From assembly GCA_965222755.1 (NCBI GenBank), contig CBDCUK010000001.1:248001-312000 (forward strand): a stretch of 64,000 nt of DNA, written 5' to 3'. Origin of the DNA: JABABV01 sp965222755 (lineage in GTDB: Bacteria > Bacillota_I > Bacilli_A > Mycoplasmatales > JABABV01). The notes beneath the pieces are model-generated. The model was not told the origin of the DNA. It searched no databases and saw only the letters and a list, made by a program, of their open reading frames with translations. The translations under genes were made by a program, and so were the position numbers. Position 1 is the stretch's first letter, and each line of letters starts with the position of its first letter. Shown one piece after another: positions 42,730 to 54,207 of this stretch.

Positions 42730-44668
42730 ATTCCATAGCTCCTTCTGGTTTTTGAGCTAAACCAATATAATTTTGTGCATCAATATTGTGAATTTGTAAT
42801 TTATAATGCTTGGCATCTTCTAAAATTTCATCTTTATAAATGCGTAATTGTGGTGATAAGATTACTAAATCTGATTTTTCCATTTTATTACGGTGATTAC
42901 CATAAGATGAAGCTGAAAAACGATATTCTTTATCTTTACCAAGTAATTTAGCACCTTCTGAACAACTATTGGCAAACATCGCACTAGTTCCAGCACCATA
43001 GCATAAAATTAAAACATTACGAATTTTGTTATTAATTTTTTGACTAACTTTTTCGATTGCTACTACTGGGTGTAAATGTTTATTAATTTTTCTAGCTTTG
43101 ATATCAGCTTTGCGATCAAGACGTTCTTGTGTTAAGATCACACGACGTTTTGTTCGAGCTTCTTGACGAACTTGACGATTAAGTGCAATATCATCTTGTA
43201 ATAACAATAATTGTGTTTGACAAGTTTGATAACGCGGTGAGCCCTTAGTACGAAACAAGAGCGCGAGATGATATCGTCACTTCGTCACAATATTGTAATG
43301 TAGCGGTGCTTCAGCCCCTAATTCTTCCATTTTTGTAACTTCTTGACCACATAAAACTTTGTCATAAATTAACAAGAATGGTAATCATAAAACAGCATCC
43401 AATAATATAAATGAAGCAAATAATAAGAATGCTTTTGGATCGAGCGAAGTTCCTAAATATAATCCAAAAATTGCTGGTGTCGATCATGGCACTGCGACCG
43501 ATTGAGCCTGCATTCCTAAATCAATAACAAAGAACTTAAATAAACAAATATTTAAAATTGGAATAATTAAGAACGGTAATAACATAATCGGGTTTAAAAT
43601 CATTGGTGCCCCAAATAATAATGGTTCATTAACTTGGAAAAAGACTGGCACAATTGAAGCAATTCCAACAGCTTTTGCTTGTTTTGATTTTGCAAACAAA
43701 ATAAACAATAGCGGGATTACTAATGTCGCCCCTGTCCCCCCAATTGTCGAAGTAAAATCATAAGACATTTGGTAAGTTAAAATATGAGTGGCATGTCCTC
43801 CATGAATTATAGCTTGGTGATTATCATTAAGATTTTGTGTCATAAACGGCACTAGAAACGGGCGCGTAACTGAGGGACCATGAATCCCACAAAATCAAAT
43901 TAAAGCAGTCGCAAAGGCGATCCCAATTAGTGCACCATAACTATCCGATGAATGAATTAATGGTTTAATTAATTGAAATAATCCTTGCGTTAATGTCTGG
44001 CCACTAAAATGCATATAACTGAATCCGATTAATCAATACGGAATTAACGCAAATGCTAAAGGAATAATATCGGCAAATGATTGTGATACTCCTTGTGGGA
44101 CCGCTTTTGGTAAGCGAATCGTAATATTTCAATATAAACATCAGTAGAAAATTCATGGTAATGTTAAACCAACAACAATTCCCATAATCATTCCCTGAGA
44201 TGCTAAGTAAGAAATATTTAGTGTAGTTCCAGCATTACCAAGAGCATCAAAATTGATGACTCCAGATAGTAAAATGATTGCCATTGCTCCGGCGAAACCA
44301 ACAATAATCGTATTCATTTTACGATCATCTGGTAAGCGTTTATCAAGTTTTTTTGAAAACGCAATTGCGATCCCACTAGCGAACCAAATTGTGACAATTC
44401 CCATCGTAAAAGTATACATTGTCGACAAACATTCAGTCGTCGTCTTATTTCATTTTCAATTACTTTGAATTGCCGGTGGAATTCACATAATTAAACCAAT
44501 TAAAGATGAGAAAATAATAATTGGTAAAGTAACGTAAAACCCTTCCATCATTGATCTTAAATATTTATTACCAGATAATTTTTGTAATATCGGTACTAAA
44601 CGTTTATTAATAAATTCTTCGACAACACCTTGTTTTTTTTGTGAAAGATTTGTTTTTGAACTAGTCAT
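42683..44668 (-). CDS. lacE: PTS lactose/galactose-type EIICB component
   Basis: 661 residues in one frame once four or so TGA Trp codons are read. The IIC part (about residues 15-430) has GIHGPSVTRP and VNEPLLFGAPMILNP, hallmarks of the lactose/cellobiose family. A linker rich in Arg/Lys (about 465-545) leads to the IIB domain with the phosphorylated Cys near 556 in ILCYGAGTS. EIICB takes up the sugar while phosphorylating it, receiving phosphate from LacF. The linker is long and basic for LacE. The start overlaps the LacF stop as TAATG, implying coupled translation. Confidence 0.92.
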
Positions 44669-44976
44669 TACTTACGATAAAGTTCAATAATAAATGGTAA
44701 AAGTTCTTTAAGTAATAAAGTTGTCATTAAATGATCTTGACCATGAATCATTGTCATCGTCGGATCAGAATAATTCCCCTTGGCTTCTTCGAATAATAAA
44801 TCAGTTTGTTTTGAATGAGCTAATGTAATCGATTCTTGGGCTTTTAATAATAATTCATCAATCCTATCAAACTTACCAGCTTTACAGTTCATTAGTACTT
44901 CTAATAAATAAGAACGCGCTTGACCGGAAAAACCAACAAGTTCAAAGCCTTTATAAGTCATTTGTTTTTTATCCAT
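44668..44976 (-). CDS. lacF: PTS lactose/galactose-type EIIA component
   Basis: 102 residues, standard size. LVGFSGQARSYL at the start and MIHGQDHLMTT with the phosphorylated His82 and partner His78 match the all-helical IIA(Lac) trimer. It passes phosphate from HPr to the IIB domain of LacE. The ATG at 44976 follows GAAGGGA with slightly long spacing, 45 bases after lacB. Confidence 0.93.
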   Translation of the reverse strand: MDKKQMTYKGFELVGFSGQARSYLLEVLMNCKAGKFDRIDELLLKAQESITLAHSKQTDLLFEEAKGNYSDPTMTMIHGQDHLMTTLLLKELLPFIIELYRK

Positions 44977-45021
44977 ATTCTAAAAATATCCCTTCTGAAA
45001 ATTCCAAAACTTCAAGATCAT

Positions 45022-45564
45022 TTATCAGTAACGATTTTTTGGTTGCGGAATTCCGTTAGTGTATTTTCCATTTTCTCAAGAATTAATTTCTTCAATAAAA
45101 GGGTTTGTTTCAAATGGTAGTGTTTTATTAATTAAATTATTAATTTTATTAATTAATAATTTATTAGTAGTTGTTGGTATGTATTTAGTAGCAATAAAAG
45201 TATCAATAATTTCTAAAATTAATCCAATTCCACTAATACGACCACCCATTGCAATAACATTAGCATTAAGGTTTTGTTTTGCCATTTTCGCAGAATAAAC
45301 ATCACGCACTAACGCACAACGAACATTTTTTACTTTGTTGACAGCATTACTAATCCCAACACCAGTGCCACAAATTGCAACTCCTAAATCAGCCCGATTG
45401 CTGACTACTGTTTGTGCAATTTTATAACCAAAAATTGGATAATGAGTACGTACGTTATCAAAAGTACCAACATCAATAACTTCATGACCTTGGGCTAATA
45501 AATGTTCTTTAACTTGATTCTTTAAAGCTGTTACAATGTGATCATTACCAATAACTATTCGCAT
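45022..45564 (-). CDS. lacB: Galactose-6-phosphate isomerase, LacB-type subunit
   Basis: 180 residues. IGNDHIVTALK at the start, then CGTGVGISNAVNKVKNVRCALV with the catalytic Cys loop, and GGRISGIGL, as in LacB/RpiB sugar-phosphate isomerases. With LacA it forms the enzyme turning galactose-6-phosphate into tagatose-6-phosphate. Starts at 45564, overlapping lacA by ten bases, with AAGGAG inside lacA. One TGA Trp codon near the end. Confidence 0.9.
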
Positions 45565-45986
45565 AAAGATAGCTCCTTATCAAGCATATCAGTGCGTACT
45601 AAATGACGCCCTGCTTCAAATTCAGCAGCAAGAAAACGATTTAAAATTGCGATCCCATAAGGAGGGCTAACAATATCGCTCCCTAGTACTAAAACTTTAG
45701 TATTGTTATGTAATTTTGTCATATAAGCACTATGTTCATCGCTAATTTGAGCGGCTACTATAGTGGGAAATTTCGTGGCAATCATGAAAGATGCATTTCC
45801 AGTTGGATCAACTAGAATCGCATTATCAACTGCACCACTTACTAATAATTTCATTCCTTCAACTACACGATTAAAAAAATCTTTTTCATTTGATTCGACA
45901 ATTTGATATTTTTTATTTTTTAATTCTTGTTTGATTTTCTGATATAAGCATTCATTATTTGAATGGTTATTTATAAATAATTTCAA
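45555..45986 (-). CDS. lacA: Galactose-6-phosphate isomerase, LacA-type subunit
   Basis: 143 residues starting at a TTG at 45986; AGGAGG lies eight bases upstream and no ATG is available. It aligns with the small RpiB-fold subunit: DPTGNASFMIATKFPTIVAA replaces the Cys loop of LacB, then LGSDIVSPPYG. LacA lacks the catalytic Cys and completes the active site with LacB. First gene of the operon; its control region lies at 45987-46383. Confidence 0.85.
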   Translation of the reverse strand: MKLFINNHSNNECLYQKIKQELKNKKYQIVESNEKDFFNRVVEGMKLLVSGAVDNAILVDPTGNASFMIATKFPTIVAAQISDEHSAYMTKLHNNTKVLVLGSDIVSPPYGIAILNRFLAAEFEAGRHLVRTDMLDKELSLCE

Positions 45987-46383
45987 AAATATATCCTCCT
46001 ATTAATTTTTATAAAACTGATTATAATTCATTAATAAATAAACATTATTTTTTAAATTTGTATTTACCATTTTTTCACATGATTAAAACTTTTTTTATTT
46101 TTAGTTAAAATCATTCACAAAATTTCAACAGTTATTTGCTGTTGTCTAGAAATTTAATAAAGTTTTCCTGAATAATTTTTTGTAAGACTTTATTAAATAT
46201 AATGTGATTATTATCACAAAAATATCATAACACAAAAATAACCTTTAAAAATTGTGATATTTTTTCATTACGAGTGTTTTGGTAATTTAATCATAAAATA
46301 ATTACATAAATATAATATAATTATTTATATAGAAAGAAACTATAAAATATATTATTTATTATATTGAAAAGAGGCATTAATAA
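45987..46383. promoter_or_regulatory. Control region between the lac-type operon and a divergent lipoprotein
   Basis: About 400 AT-rich bases. It contains a CAACAG / CTGTTG hairpin at 46126-46144 and the palindrome described at 46203-46218, both nearer the lac operon. A TATAAT at 46311-46316 may serve the plus-strand lipoprotein. No coding frame or RNA gene seen. Confidence 0.45.
46203..46218. promoter_or_regulatory. Palindromic operator candidate
   Basis: TGTGATTATTATCACA, a TGTGAT / ATCACA inverted repeat with a four-base centre. A related TTGTGAT half-site lies near 46251. About 215 bases upstream of lacA. It would suit a GntR- or DeoR-type repressor, but no regulator gene is in the window. 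Confidence 0.4.
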
Positions 46384-47490
46384 ATGAAATATAAAAAAAT
46401 TAGAATTTTAAGTTTAATGTTATCATTTCCTGTTTTGACTGGAGCAGTTATTAGTTGTGGTCATAAAGGTAGTGGCCCAACACGGCATCCTGTTAGTAAA
46501 TTAATTCCATTAGAACCAACAAATCAAGTTAAATGATCACAATTTAAAAGTCTGGCTACTAGTGCTAGTGCAACGCAATTAAAAAACCAATTATCAGCTA
46601 CGCAATTAACAAGTTATCATTGAAAAAATGATGATGTTGCAATGTTTTGATTTGATAATAGCAAATATTTTAATCATCATTTTATTGTTAATGATCAAGC
46701 CAAAACAATCATAACTTATATTGTCATTAAAGATGCTCTTCCTAATGTTCAACATCCTATTATTATTAATATTGATTATCAAAATCTTGATTATAATATT
46801 AAAAATTGAACTTTTAAAAGTTATGATCCTCAATACAACGCTAGTTGAACTGCCTTTAAAAAGGCTATTAACATAGCGGATACGCCAAATAATATTACTA
46901 AAAATGGTCTTAAAACTAAACAGATTCCAAGATGAAATACGCAAAATATTGGTGAATGAGATACTTATGGTGCTTCTAATGTTGGAACAACCCCATATTT
47001 TAAAGGTATGGATGGTGCTCTAAAAATCGATGATGCCCATCATTCAGCCAGCGGAATTGTTTCAATCAAAAACCAAGGTGATACTTTACAAGCTTATCCT
47101 TTCAAAGTTTTTATTACTCAACAAAAAGATCAAGCATATAATCTTGATAATTGAGTTATTACACCGACAACGCAATTGCAATCTCGTGATGCATTTTCAA
47201 AAACAGCTCAAGCATTCTCACAAAATCTAGATGCTTTTTTAGCCAATAATGGTCTCAAACAACGATTGATTGATTCTTATGGTGCTGATCCTAACAGAGC
47301 ATTTACTTTAAATCATTTTCGTATTCAATATTCTGATAATACTATTTTATATAAAGTGCTATTAAATGTTAATTTTTTTGATAAATCTGGGAACAATTCC
47401 TCAAAAACAGTTTTTAACACACTAACATTATTGACCAAAAATGGAGCTTATGGAAATGCTTATCAACAAAAAAATTGAACGCTAGGTTAG
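46384..47490 (+). CDS. Two-module surface lipoprotein
   Basis: 368 residues; AAAAGAGG before the ATG at 46384. Lipobox VISC and GHKGSG follow. The first module is longer than usual (VKWSQF to NIKNWTF). The middle domain is WDTYGASN, FKGMDGALKI, IVSIKNQGDTLQAYPFK, then TQLQSRDAF, matching the triplet at 20-24 kb. The C-terminal part is divergent and ends at a stop inside the terminator stem. Confidence 0.78.
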
Positions 47491-47502
47491 CGTTCAATTT
47501 TT
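47470..47502. terminator. Bidirectional terminator overlapping a stop codon
   Basis: AAAATTGAACGCTA / TAGCGTTCAATTTT with A and T runs. The lipoprotein stop (47488-47490) starts the second arm. Confidence 0.8.
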
Positions 47503-47512
47503 TTTAAAATAT

Positions 47513-48367
47513 TTAGTTTTTATTAATTGATCCAAATGTTTTTAAATAATTGACAACTGTACTTTTCATTTCTTCAATGGCAGCTAATTGTGCGCTTCTA
47601 ATATCAAATACATTGGGATTATGTTCTAGAAACATTTCTAGACTTTTAGTATATGTAATTAACAAATCAGTTTCAACATTAACTTTAGCAACGCCTAATT
47701 TAATAGCTTTGGCAACTTTTTCAAATTCGATTCCTGAAGCACCATGCATTACAATTGGACAGTCGGTTAAAGCGCGTGTTTGTTTTAATATATCAAAATT
47801 TAATTCCGGTTCTGTTTTATAGCGACCATATCTTGAACCAAAAGCAACTGCTAACATATCAACATTTGTTTTTTCAACAAATTCTTTTGCTCGTTCAGGA
47901 TTCGCATAAAAACGTTCTTTATCAGTAAATTGATCATTATCTGATACTGAGAAAATTCCAATTTCGCCCTCAACTTCAACATTGTGACTGTGAGCATATT
48001 TAACAATTTTAGCTGTTTCAATTAAGTTTTTTTCAATCGTATCACGGCTACCATCAAACATAACTGAGGTAAAACCATGATCAATTGCTTTTTTAATGAC
48101 TTCAAAATCAGTTCCATTATCTAATTGAATGGCAACATCAACTTTGGCCCTTTTAGCTATATTCATAACCATTGGTACAAAGTATTCAAAATCAATATAT
48201 TTAGTAATTGAGCGTTCGCTAATTTGGCAAATAATGGGCGACTTAGTATGTTCGGCAGCATCAATAACTGCTTTTAATGTTTCATAATTAATAACATTAA
48301 AAGCCCCAATTGCGTACTTGTTTTTTTGAGCCTTTTTAATAATTTTCAAAGGACTTACTAGTGACAT
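47513..48367 (-). CDS. Class II aldolase homologue lacking two zinc ligands
   Basis: 284 residues from the ATG at 48367, which has AGAGGTG nine bases upstream; an in-frame ATG at 48400 does not. It is clearly related to the aldolase at 41415 (GAFNVINYETLKAVI, SVMFDGS, EGEIGIF, VMHGASG). But HLDH is QLDN here (Asp83 kept, His84 replaced by Asn), and GTSHGVY is GSRYGRY, so two of the three zinc-binding His residues are gone. A normal class II reaction looks unlikely. It may bind sugar phosphates or act as a regulatory or new enzyme. Single gene with its own ribosome site. Confidence 0.8.
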   Translation of the reverse strand: MSLVSPLKIIKKAQKNKYAIGAFNVINYETLKAVIDAAEHTKSPIICQISERSITKYIDFEYFVPMVMNIAKRAKVDVAIQLDNGTDFEVIKKAIDHGFTSVMFDGSRDTIEKNLIETAKIVKYAHSHNVEVEGEIGIFSVSDNDQFTDKERFYANPERAKEFVEKTNVDMLAVAFGSRYGRYKTEPELNFDILKQTRALTDCPIVMHGASGIEFEKVAKAIKLGVAKVNVETDLLITYTKSLEMFLEHNPNVFDIRSAQLAAIEEMKSTVVNYLKTFGSINKN

Positions 48368-48460
48368 ATCGTTAACACCTCTTAATTTATAATTTACCAC
48401 TAAATTATAACATTAATTTTAATATTAATTTATGATAATTTTAAAATTAATTGATTATTG

Positions 48461-50044
48461 CTAATAAACTAATTTAAGATTTTTATAATCGCGATACTCT
48501 TGAATTCCAACATTAGCAGCAGTAATGTTTTTATATTTATTTTTGAAAGTAACAACTGCTGCTGAATCCGATGGATCTACTGCTTTATTTGCTAAAGTAG
48601 TCGCAGCTGTTTTTGCATCTCAAAGTGTGTTATTGTGTCCACTTAATAATAATAATACGTCATTCTCTTCACCTATTTTTTTTTGAACTTTTGGATCAAT
48701 GCTACTTGTTGGTGTTTCTGAATCTTCTTGCGCAATTGATGGTTGTAAATAAGCAACTGATTTTAAAATACTGGGATTGATTAAAAAAGTTGAAAGATCA
48801 GCATTATAATCTAATAATTCTAATTCTAATTCTTTCATAGCGCTATTAGCTGGTAATCTAGTTTCTGAATCATCAGTTAATGGTAGATTAGGATCAGGAT
48901 TAATATTACTACTATTATCACCCATTAAAGCTGTAATAATATCGGAAGCAATGTAGCGATACCCATATGGACCTGGATGAACATCTCCAAAAATTGGAGT
49001 ATATCAAGAAGCGGCATTTAAAGGTTTTTCAACTTTAAATGTACTTCCTGATGGTGTTGGAACATCAATTGTTAATTTTTTAGATGTTTGTTTAGCAAAA
49101 TTATCAGTTGCCACATAATCAACATAATCAAACTTTGTTGTTTGACTTTTAATTGTTGAATTTAGAGTATTAAGAATATATTCTAAATCTGATTTTCCTG
49201 TTTCTTTTTGAGCCATATCAAGATTGTTTCTTAACTGTCCAATAGTAAAAGAATATCCTAGAAACATGATTTTAGCATTGTAATTGATTTTATGGATTTG
49301 ATTTATTATATATGCAATATTATTTTTTAAATGTAAAACGGCTAAATTAAATTTAGCTTGATCATAAGAAACAGCTTTACCTCAATCATATTTTTTACTT
49401 AGTATGTCATGTAAAATAAATGGAACAGTAGTTGCCATATGTTCTTTTAAATATTCTGTACTATAACCAAAAAATTTACATAAATAAATAATATCATTTC
49501 CACCCATAGTGATTGTTACTAAATCAGCTTTTTTAATTGCTGTTTTAATAACATCACTATTATTATAATAGTTATCTCAATCTGATTTAGTAATTCATGC
49601 ATCAAATTTTCCATTATCAGTGAACGTATTATAATGGTCTTTATCATCACTATTTTGAGGATAACTAGGATCAATTTGGTGAATTACTTGCCCAGTTGTT
49701 TGACTGGCAACTGCGAAATTATCATAACTACCTAATAAATTTTCTTTTTGTAATCCGCGCGCTACTCAAGCACTATAAGCATCACCATAAATTGTATGTG
49801 TTGCATCTGCGTGATCAGCCGCTTGATAATCGATATAATTATATTGTTTATCCATCATTCCAGTAAAACCAGCAGATAAAGAATCGCCTAACGTAACATA
49901 ATTAACTTTTCCATTTTTATTAAGAATACTTTTAGTTGCTTTTGGTGGTTTGTCCGGTTCATGATAACAACTAACCATCGGTATTGCTAAACCAACAATT
50001 GATGATAAAACTAAAGATGTTTTTATTTTTTTATATATTTTCAT
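48461..50044 (-). CDS. Lipidated SGNH/GDSL-type hydrolase
   Basis: 527 residues; AAAGGAG before the ATG at 50044. Lipobox MVSC near residue 26. Block I VTLGDSLSAGF, block III MGGNDIIYL and block V VHPGPYGYRY are all present, so the Ser and Asp-x-x-His dyad are intact. Close paralogue of the secreted copy at 37808, with the same C-terminal extra domain, but membrane-tethered. Probably an outer-surface esterase or lipase. Confidence 0.88.
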
Positions 50045-50310
50045 AATTAAACTCCTTTAATGAAATTTTTAAAATATTTAATGTGATAAATTCAATTATT
50101 TGTCTTTAATCAGATAATGTATAAATCTTGATCATTTCAATATTTTGTCTTAATTTATAACTACCTTTCTTTTATATATATTACATACTTTAATTATAAT
50201 AGTAATCATTAAAAATTCATAATTGAGTCAAACACTTAAGTTTCAATATTAAAATTTTTAAATGAAAAACTATTTAATAATCCATTCAATAAAAGATAAT
50301 AGTAGCAAAT

Positions 50311-50343
50311 TAAAAACAACATTAATAATTAGTGTTGTTTTTA
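50311..50343. terminator. Terminator-like hairpin without an obvious gene
   Basis: AAAAACAACA / TGTTGTTTTT stem with an 11-base loop. Confidence 0.5.
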
Positions 50344-50391
50344 ATTTCTGTTTTTCCAGAAAACTAAGTTTTTTATATTGTGGTTTTATAT

Positions 50392-50432
50392 AAAAAATCC
50401 AAAACTTTTAATCATCAAAAGTTTTGGATTCA
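50392..50432 (-). terminator. Terminator of the lipoprotein gene at 50483
   Basis: ATCCAAAACTTTT / AAAAGTTTTGGAT hairpin, T run on the minus strand. A very similar hairpin occurs at 62287-62329. Confidence 0.75.
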
Positions 50433-50482
50433 TAATAAAATTTCATTTAATAGATTATTATTGATTAATAATTAAAATATTG

Positions 50483-51691
50483 TTATGATTTTAAATTTCA
50501 ATTAAAAATATCTCACATATTTGTGCCTACACCATGATTGGCTGCAAAAGTCGAAAATTTATAATTAGCATCTGTAAAACGAGCATATTTATAATTTTGA
50601 GTTGTCATATCAGCACTACTACTAAACCCATTTTTAATAACAGGATCAGAGACTACATTATAAGTAGTATCAACAAAACCATTTTTGCTATTTGATGGAC
50701 TTCCTGTTAAAGTCATCGATACAACTCCAGTATCACTAGTAGCAATATTTGAAATGTTAGTTAATTTTAAAGTCTTTGTTTGTCCTGAAACTCCATACAC
50801 AAAAGCACTCATTCAATCTGCTTTATAAGTACTTATAAAAGCGTTGATTTCATCAGTTACATTACTGCTTTTTAAAGAACTACTAATAATATTATTATTA
50901 AATGTAGAACTTGTTATTGTTTTAGCATCCAGTACTGGACCCCCACTTTTGAAAGAAAAATGAGTGATGATATTAACAATATTCATATTGCTATCTTCAG
51001 CAGTTATTGTTAAATTATAATTTGTTACAACTGGGAAAGAAGTTCCCGATTTACCTGATTGAGAAGATAACTTACCAGCTCCATCTAATTTATTAATTGA
51101 AAATTTATCTGCCCCTTGATACAACATTTTAGATGGATCTGTATTTGCTCCAAAAATTTTCACTAATTGACTTTGGTTGGTTTTTAAACTATTAAAAAAT
51201 TTATTAACACTGTAATCAGGGCTTGTATCAATGTTACCTCAATTACTAGTGCTGTAGTCTTTGTTATCTCAAGAATTGAAAATAACTTTAGCATTAGAGA
51301 ATACAGAATTCATCGAATCACCTGCTTGAGCTGATAAGAAAACAGTAACTATTGTGTTTTTTGCATCGTTATCAAATGCTTCTTCGAAAGCACCATTAAC
51401 TGCTGCTTTTAATTTTCCGGTATCAGGATCGATATTGGAAACTGCTGCTGCTATCTTATTAGCAATTGATGTATCTTCTGATGCGTTGATTCCAACAGCT
51501 CCTCAATAATTAGTAACTTTAAAAGATGCGTGATTGCTAAGAATATTTTTTCCATCAGCATCAGCAGCATTTTGAAAGCCGCTAAATCCACCACCACTTT
51601 TTTTGTGACCACAACTAGTTGCGCTAATAGCAACTGATGCTGATGATAAAACCGCTCCCGCTACCATGAATGATTTAAAAAATTTTTTCAT
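50483..51691 (-). CDS. Surface lipoprotein of unknown family
   Basis: 402 residues; AAAGGGAG before the ATG at 51691. Lipobox SATSC, then GHKKSGGGFSGF. It starts with the same GHK motif as the module lipoproteins but lacks a clear W-x-x-F module. It is Ser/Thr/Asn-rich, with a central segment VTNYNLTITAEDSNM and a C-terminal half of beta-like strands. A single gene bounded by terminators. Function unknown. Confidence 0.75.
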
Positions 51692-51804
51692 TATAATGGC
51701 TCCCTTTATCTATTTAATTTAAATTAATATTGATTACTTTTTATATACAATATTAATTATAATAGTAATCTTTTAATTATCATAATTAAGTTTTAATTAA
51801 TAAA

Positions 51805-51838
51805 AAAACAACCTTATTATAAAGATTGCTTTTTAAAA
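51805..51838 (-). terminator. Terminator of the small membrane protein gene
   Basis: GCAATCTTTA / AATAAGGTTGT imperfect hairpin (G-T pairs) and T run on the minus strand. Confidence 0.55.
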
Positions 51839-51858
51839 TATAATTAATTGCTAAAATA

Positions 51859-52212
51859 TTAAATAATTAGTAATTTCAAGATTACAACAATTACTAATAC
51901 AGCAACGATTAAAGTTCCAAAAATTATTAAAAGTACTAATCAAATAATGATGTTATCATCTTTGGGAGCAGCTTTTTTATTTGTGTTTTGTTTTTCAGTT
52001 ACGACATTATTATCGATATATAAATTATGATAACAACTAGATAAATCTTTATTATTATTTTGACTTAAAGTGTTTTTTGTAACTAAAGTGTTTGCAGGAC
52101 TATTGTTACTGGGATTATTATTATTATTTTTATTAATCATTATGAAAGATAAACTTGTAATTACTAATAACAATATAAATCCTAGTGCTGTTATTTTTTT
52201 TAATTGTTTCAT
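51859..52212 (-). CDS. Small membrane protein with two terminal helices
   Basis: 117 residues; AAAAGGAA before the ATG at 52212. One hydrophobic segment near residues 8-27 and another over the last 27 residues (WLVLLIIFGTLIVAVLV), joined by an Asn/Lys-rich polar loop with NNNNNPSNNSPAN. No family recognised. The ORF is normal in composition and has a good ribosome site. Confidence 0.65.
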
Positions 52213-52465
52213 AATTTCATTCCTTTTAATTAAAATATTATCTTTATAAATTATAACATAATAATATAATAATTATATGACTATTACGTAATTTTATTTT
52301 ATTCCATAATAACATTAGTAACTATTAAATAAATAATATATTCTTTATTTAATTTAAGAATGATTTTTATATTATGTTACTACCGTTAATAATTTTAACT
52401 TGTGGGTATTATCTTTATTTTTATGATTGAAGTGCAATAATAGGAAAGTTATAAATATACCTTAA

Positions 52466-53074
52466 TTAAAAACGTCTTCAGATATCTTTGATTATTGGCA
52501 TAAACAATAAAAATAAAGCAATGTTTATGCTACTCATAAAAGTGCTCGTCATAAAATTAGATCATAAAATGGCTGGTTCTCTAATAATGCTACCAGCTCC
52601 TATTAAAGGATAAAAAATACATAAGTTAGCTAGTGTCATAATAAATGCACTAGCTAGTGCTGTTCCTATAATAACAAGAACTAATTTAGTGACCATTACA
52701 TGATGATAACCATTTTGATAATTATGTTTAAAAAAACATAACTTAGTCAACGCAAATCAACTAGTGATCATCAATATTGAACTAGTCATATTTACTAATC
52801 CACTAACAAAAGATCCAGAAATTAAAATTATTAGTAAGCTATGTATTGCTACCATAATAAAAGTAAAGCGATATCCAATAAGATAAAGTGCAACAATCAC
52901 AATAAAATAACTACAATCAATCCCATAAACTATCCCAATCATTTTGGTAATCGCTAAAGATATAAAGGAAATTACAATTGATAGCGCCAACAAAATTCCT
53001 GTTAAAAATATTTTGTAATCTAGTTTGATATGATCGGTATTTTTAATTTCTAAAATGCGAATATAATTATTCAT
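52466..53074 (-). CDS. ECF transporter S component-like membrane protein
   Basis: 202 residues; GAAAGGG before the ATG at 53074. Five or six hydrophobic segments. The opening helix LTGILLALSIVISFI and the GYRFTFIMVAIHSLL loop-helix resemble substrate-binding S components (vitamin or cofactor uptake) of energy-coupling factor transporters common in mollicutes. Substrate unknown; the shared ECF module genes are not in this window. Confidence 0.6.
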
Positions 53075-53112
53075 AAGTGCCCTTTCTGAACAAAAGATAA
53101 TTTTTATTATTA

Positions 53113-53970
53113 TTATTTAACTTTATATAATAATAATCCAAGTGATGCATATCCAGTATGAGCTGCAATTAAAGCTGATACTCGTGTTGTTTTAACGATG
53201 ACATTAAGATTTAAAAAATCACGTAATTTTTGTTGATAAGTTTTCACAATTAATAAATCTTTATTCGTGCATAATAGCGCACAAGTAAAATTAGTACGAT
53301 TATTAATACGCTCTTTAATTCAATTCATTGATCAATCCATTGATTTTGTTTGCGTTCTTAACATTTTTAATTTATGGATTTTTCCATCATAATGAATCAC
53401 AGGCACAATTCTAAAAAAATCCATAATTGTTGATAAACTTTTTGGAATACGGCCACCACGTTTTAAAGCATGAAGATTTTTGGGAATAATTAACATCGTT
53501 GTATAACTATTAACTTGATCAACATAATCGATTAATTGTTTAATGTTAGCACCTTCCTTAATCATTTTTAACATTACTAAACAAGTATCTTGCGTGGCAC
53601 TAGAATTTAAAATATTATTTTCCATCACAACTACTTGATCACGATAATCACGAGCTGCTAACAGAGCATTATTAACAGTTACTGATAATCTTTTTGTACA
53701 AGGTAAGACAATTAATTTATTATAACCAGCTTTAAAAGCATTTTCGTAGGCAATTTTAAAATCACCAGGACTAACTCCACTAGTTTTTACATTATCAGCA
53801 TTTCGTAATTTTTCAATTAAAATTTTTGCTTCAACATCAATGCCATCACGGATCTCTTCACCATTAACACTAATACGTAATGGAGCATAAAAAATCCCTA
53901 ATGCATTAGCTTCTGCTTTGCTTCATGATGAGAATGAATCAATCACAATTGCAATTTTATCTTTATTCAT
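53113..53970 (-). CDS. DegV family fatty-acid-binding protein
   Basis: 285 residues, normal length. It opens IAIVIDSFSSWS, then TSGVSPGDF and LVLPCTKRLSVTVNNA, with the fatty-acid head-group binding Thr-Ser and Ser residues, and RGGRIPKS in the C-terminal half. DegV/FakB proteins present fatty acids to a kinase for phospholipid synthesis. Mollicutes depend on scavenged fatty acids. Position just upstream of the ECF-like gene suggests cotranscription. Confidence 0.9.
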
Positions 53971-54207
53971 TATAGTCCCTCTTCTTCTTTAATTTTTTTT
54001 CAAATAATTAGTTCACTATAAAAAATATTATATCATTAATATTATTGTTAAAAACGCTTAATTGTTTTAAATATTACTGTTTAAATTATATTCAAAGATA
54101 TACTAAAATTAAAATTATATAATATCAAATTAATATTTTATAATAATTGCTATGATATAATATTTAAAATAATATAAAAATATTAAATGTAAAGAGGGTG
54201 TTTAAAT
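53971..54207. other. Divergent promoter region
   Basis: About 240 very AT-rich bases between the DegV gene (minus) and the PHP-ATPase gene (plus). A TATAAT (near 54156) is a plausible -10 for the latter. Confidence 0.35.

Larger units (their letters stand above)
50045..50482. other. Intergenic region with two terminators
   Basis: About 440 bases, no coding frame. Contains hairpins at 50311-50343 and 50392-50432. The first could end an unseen transcript; the second fits the lipoprotein at 50483. Confidence 0.45.

Noticed and set aside
52374..52454. Plus-strand hydrophobic peptide of about 26 residues
   Set aside because: No ribosome site or promoter, and it lies in an AT-rich gap where such ORFs arise by chance.
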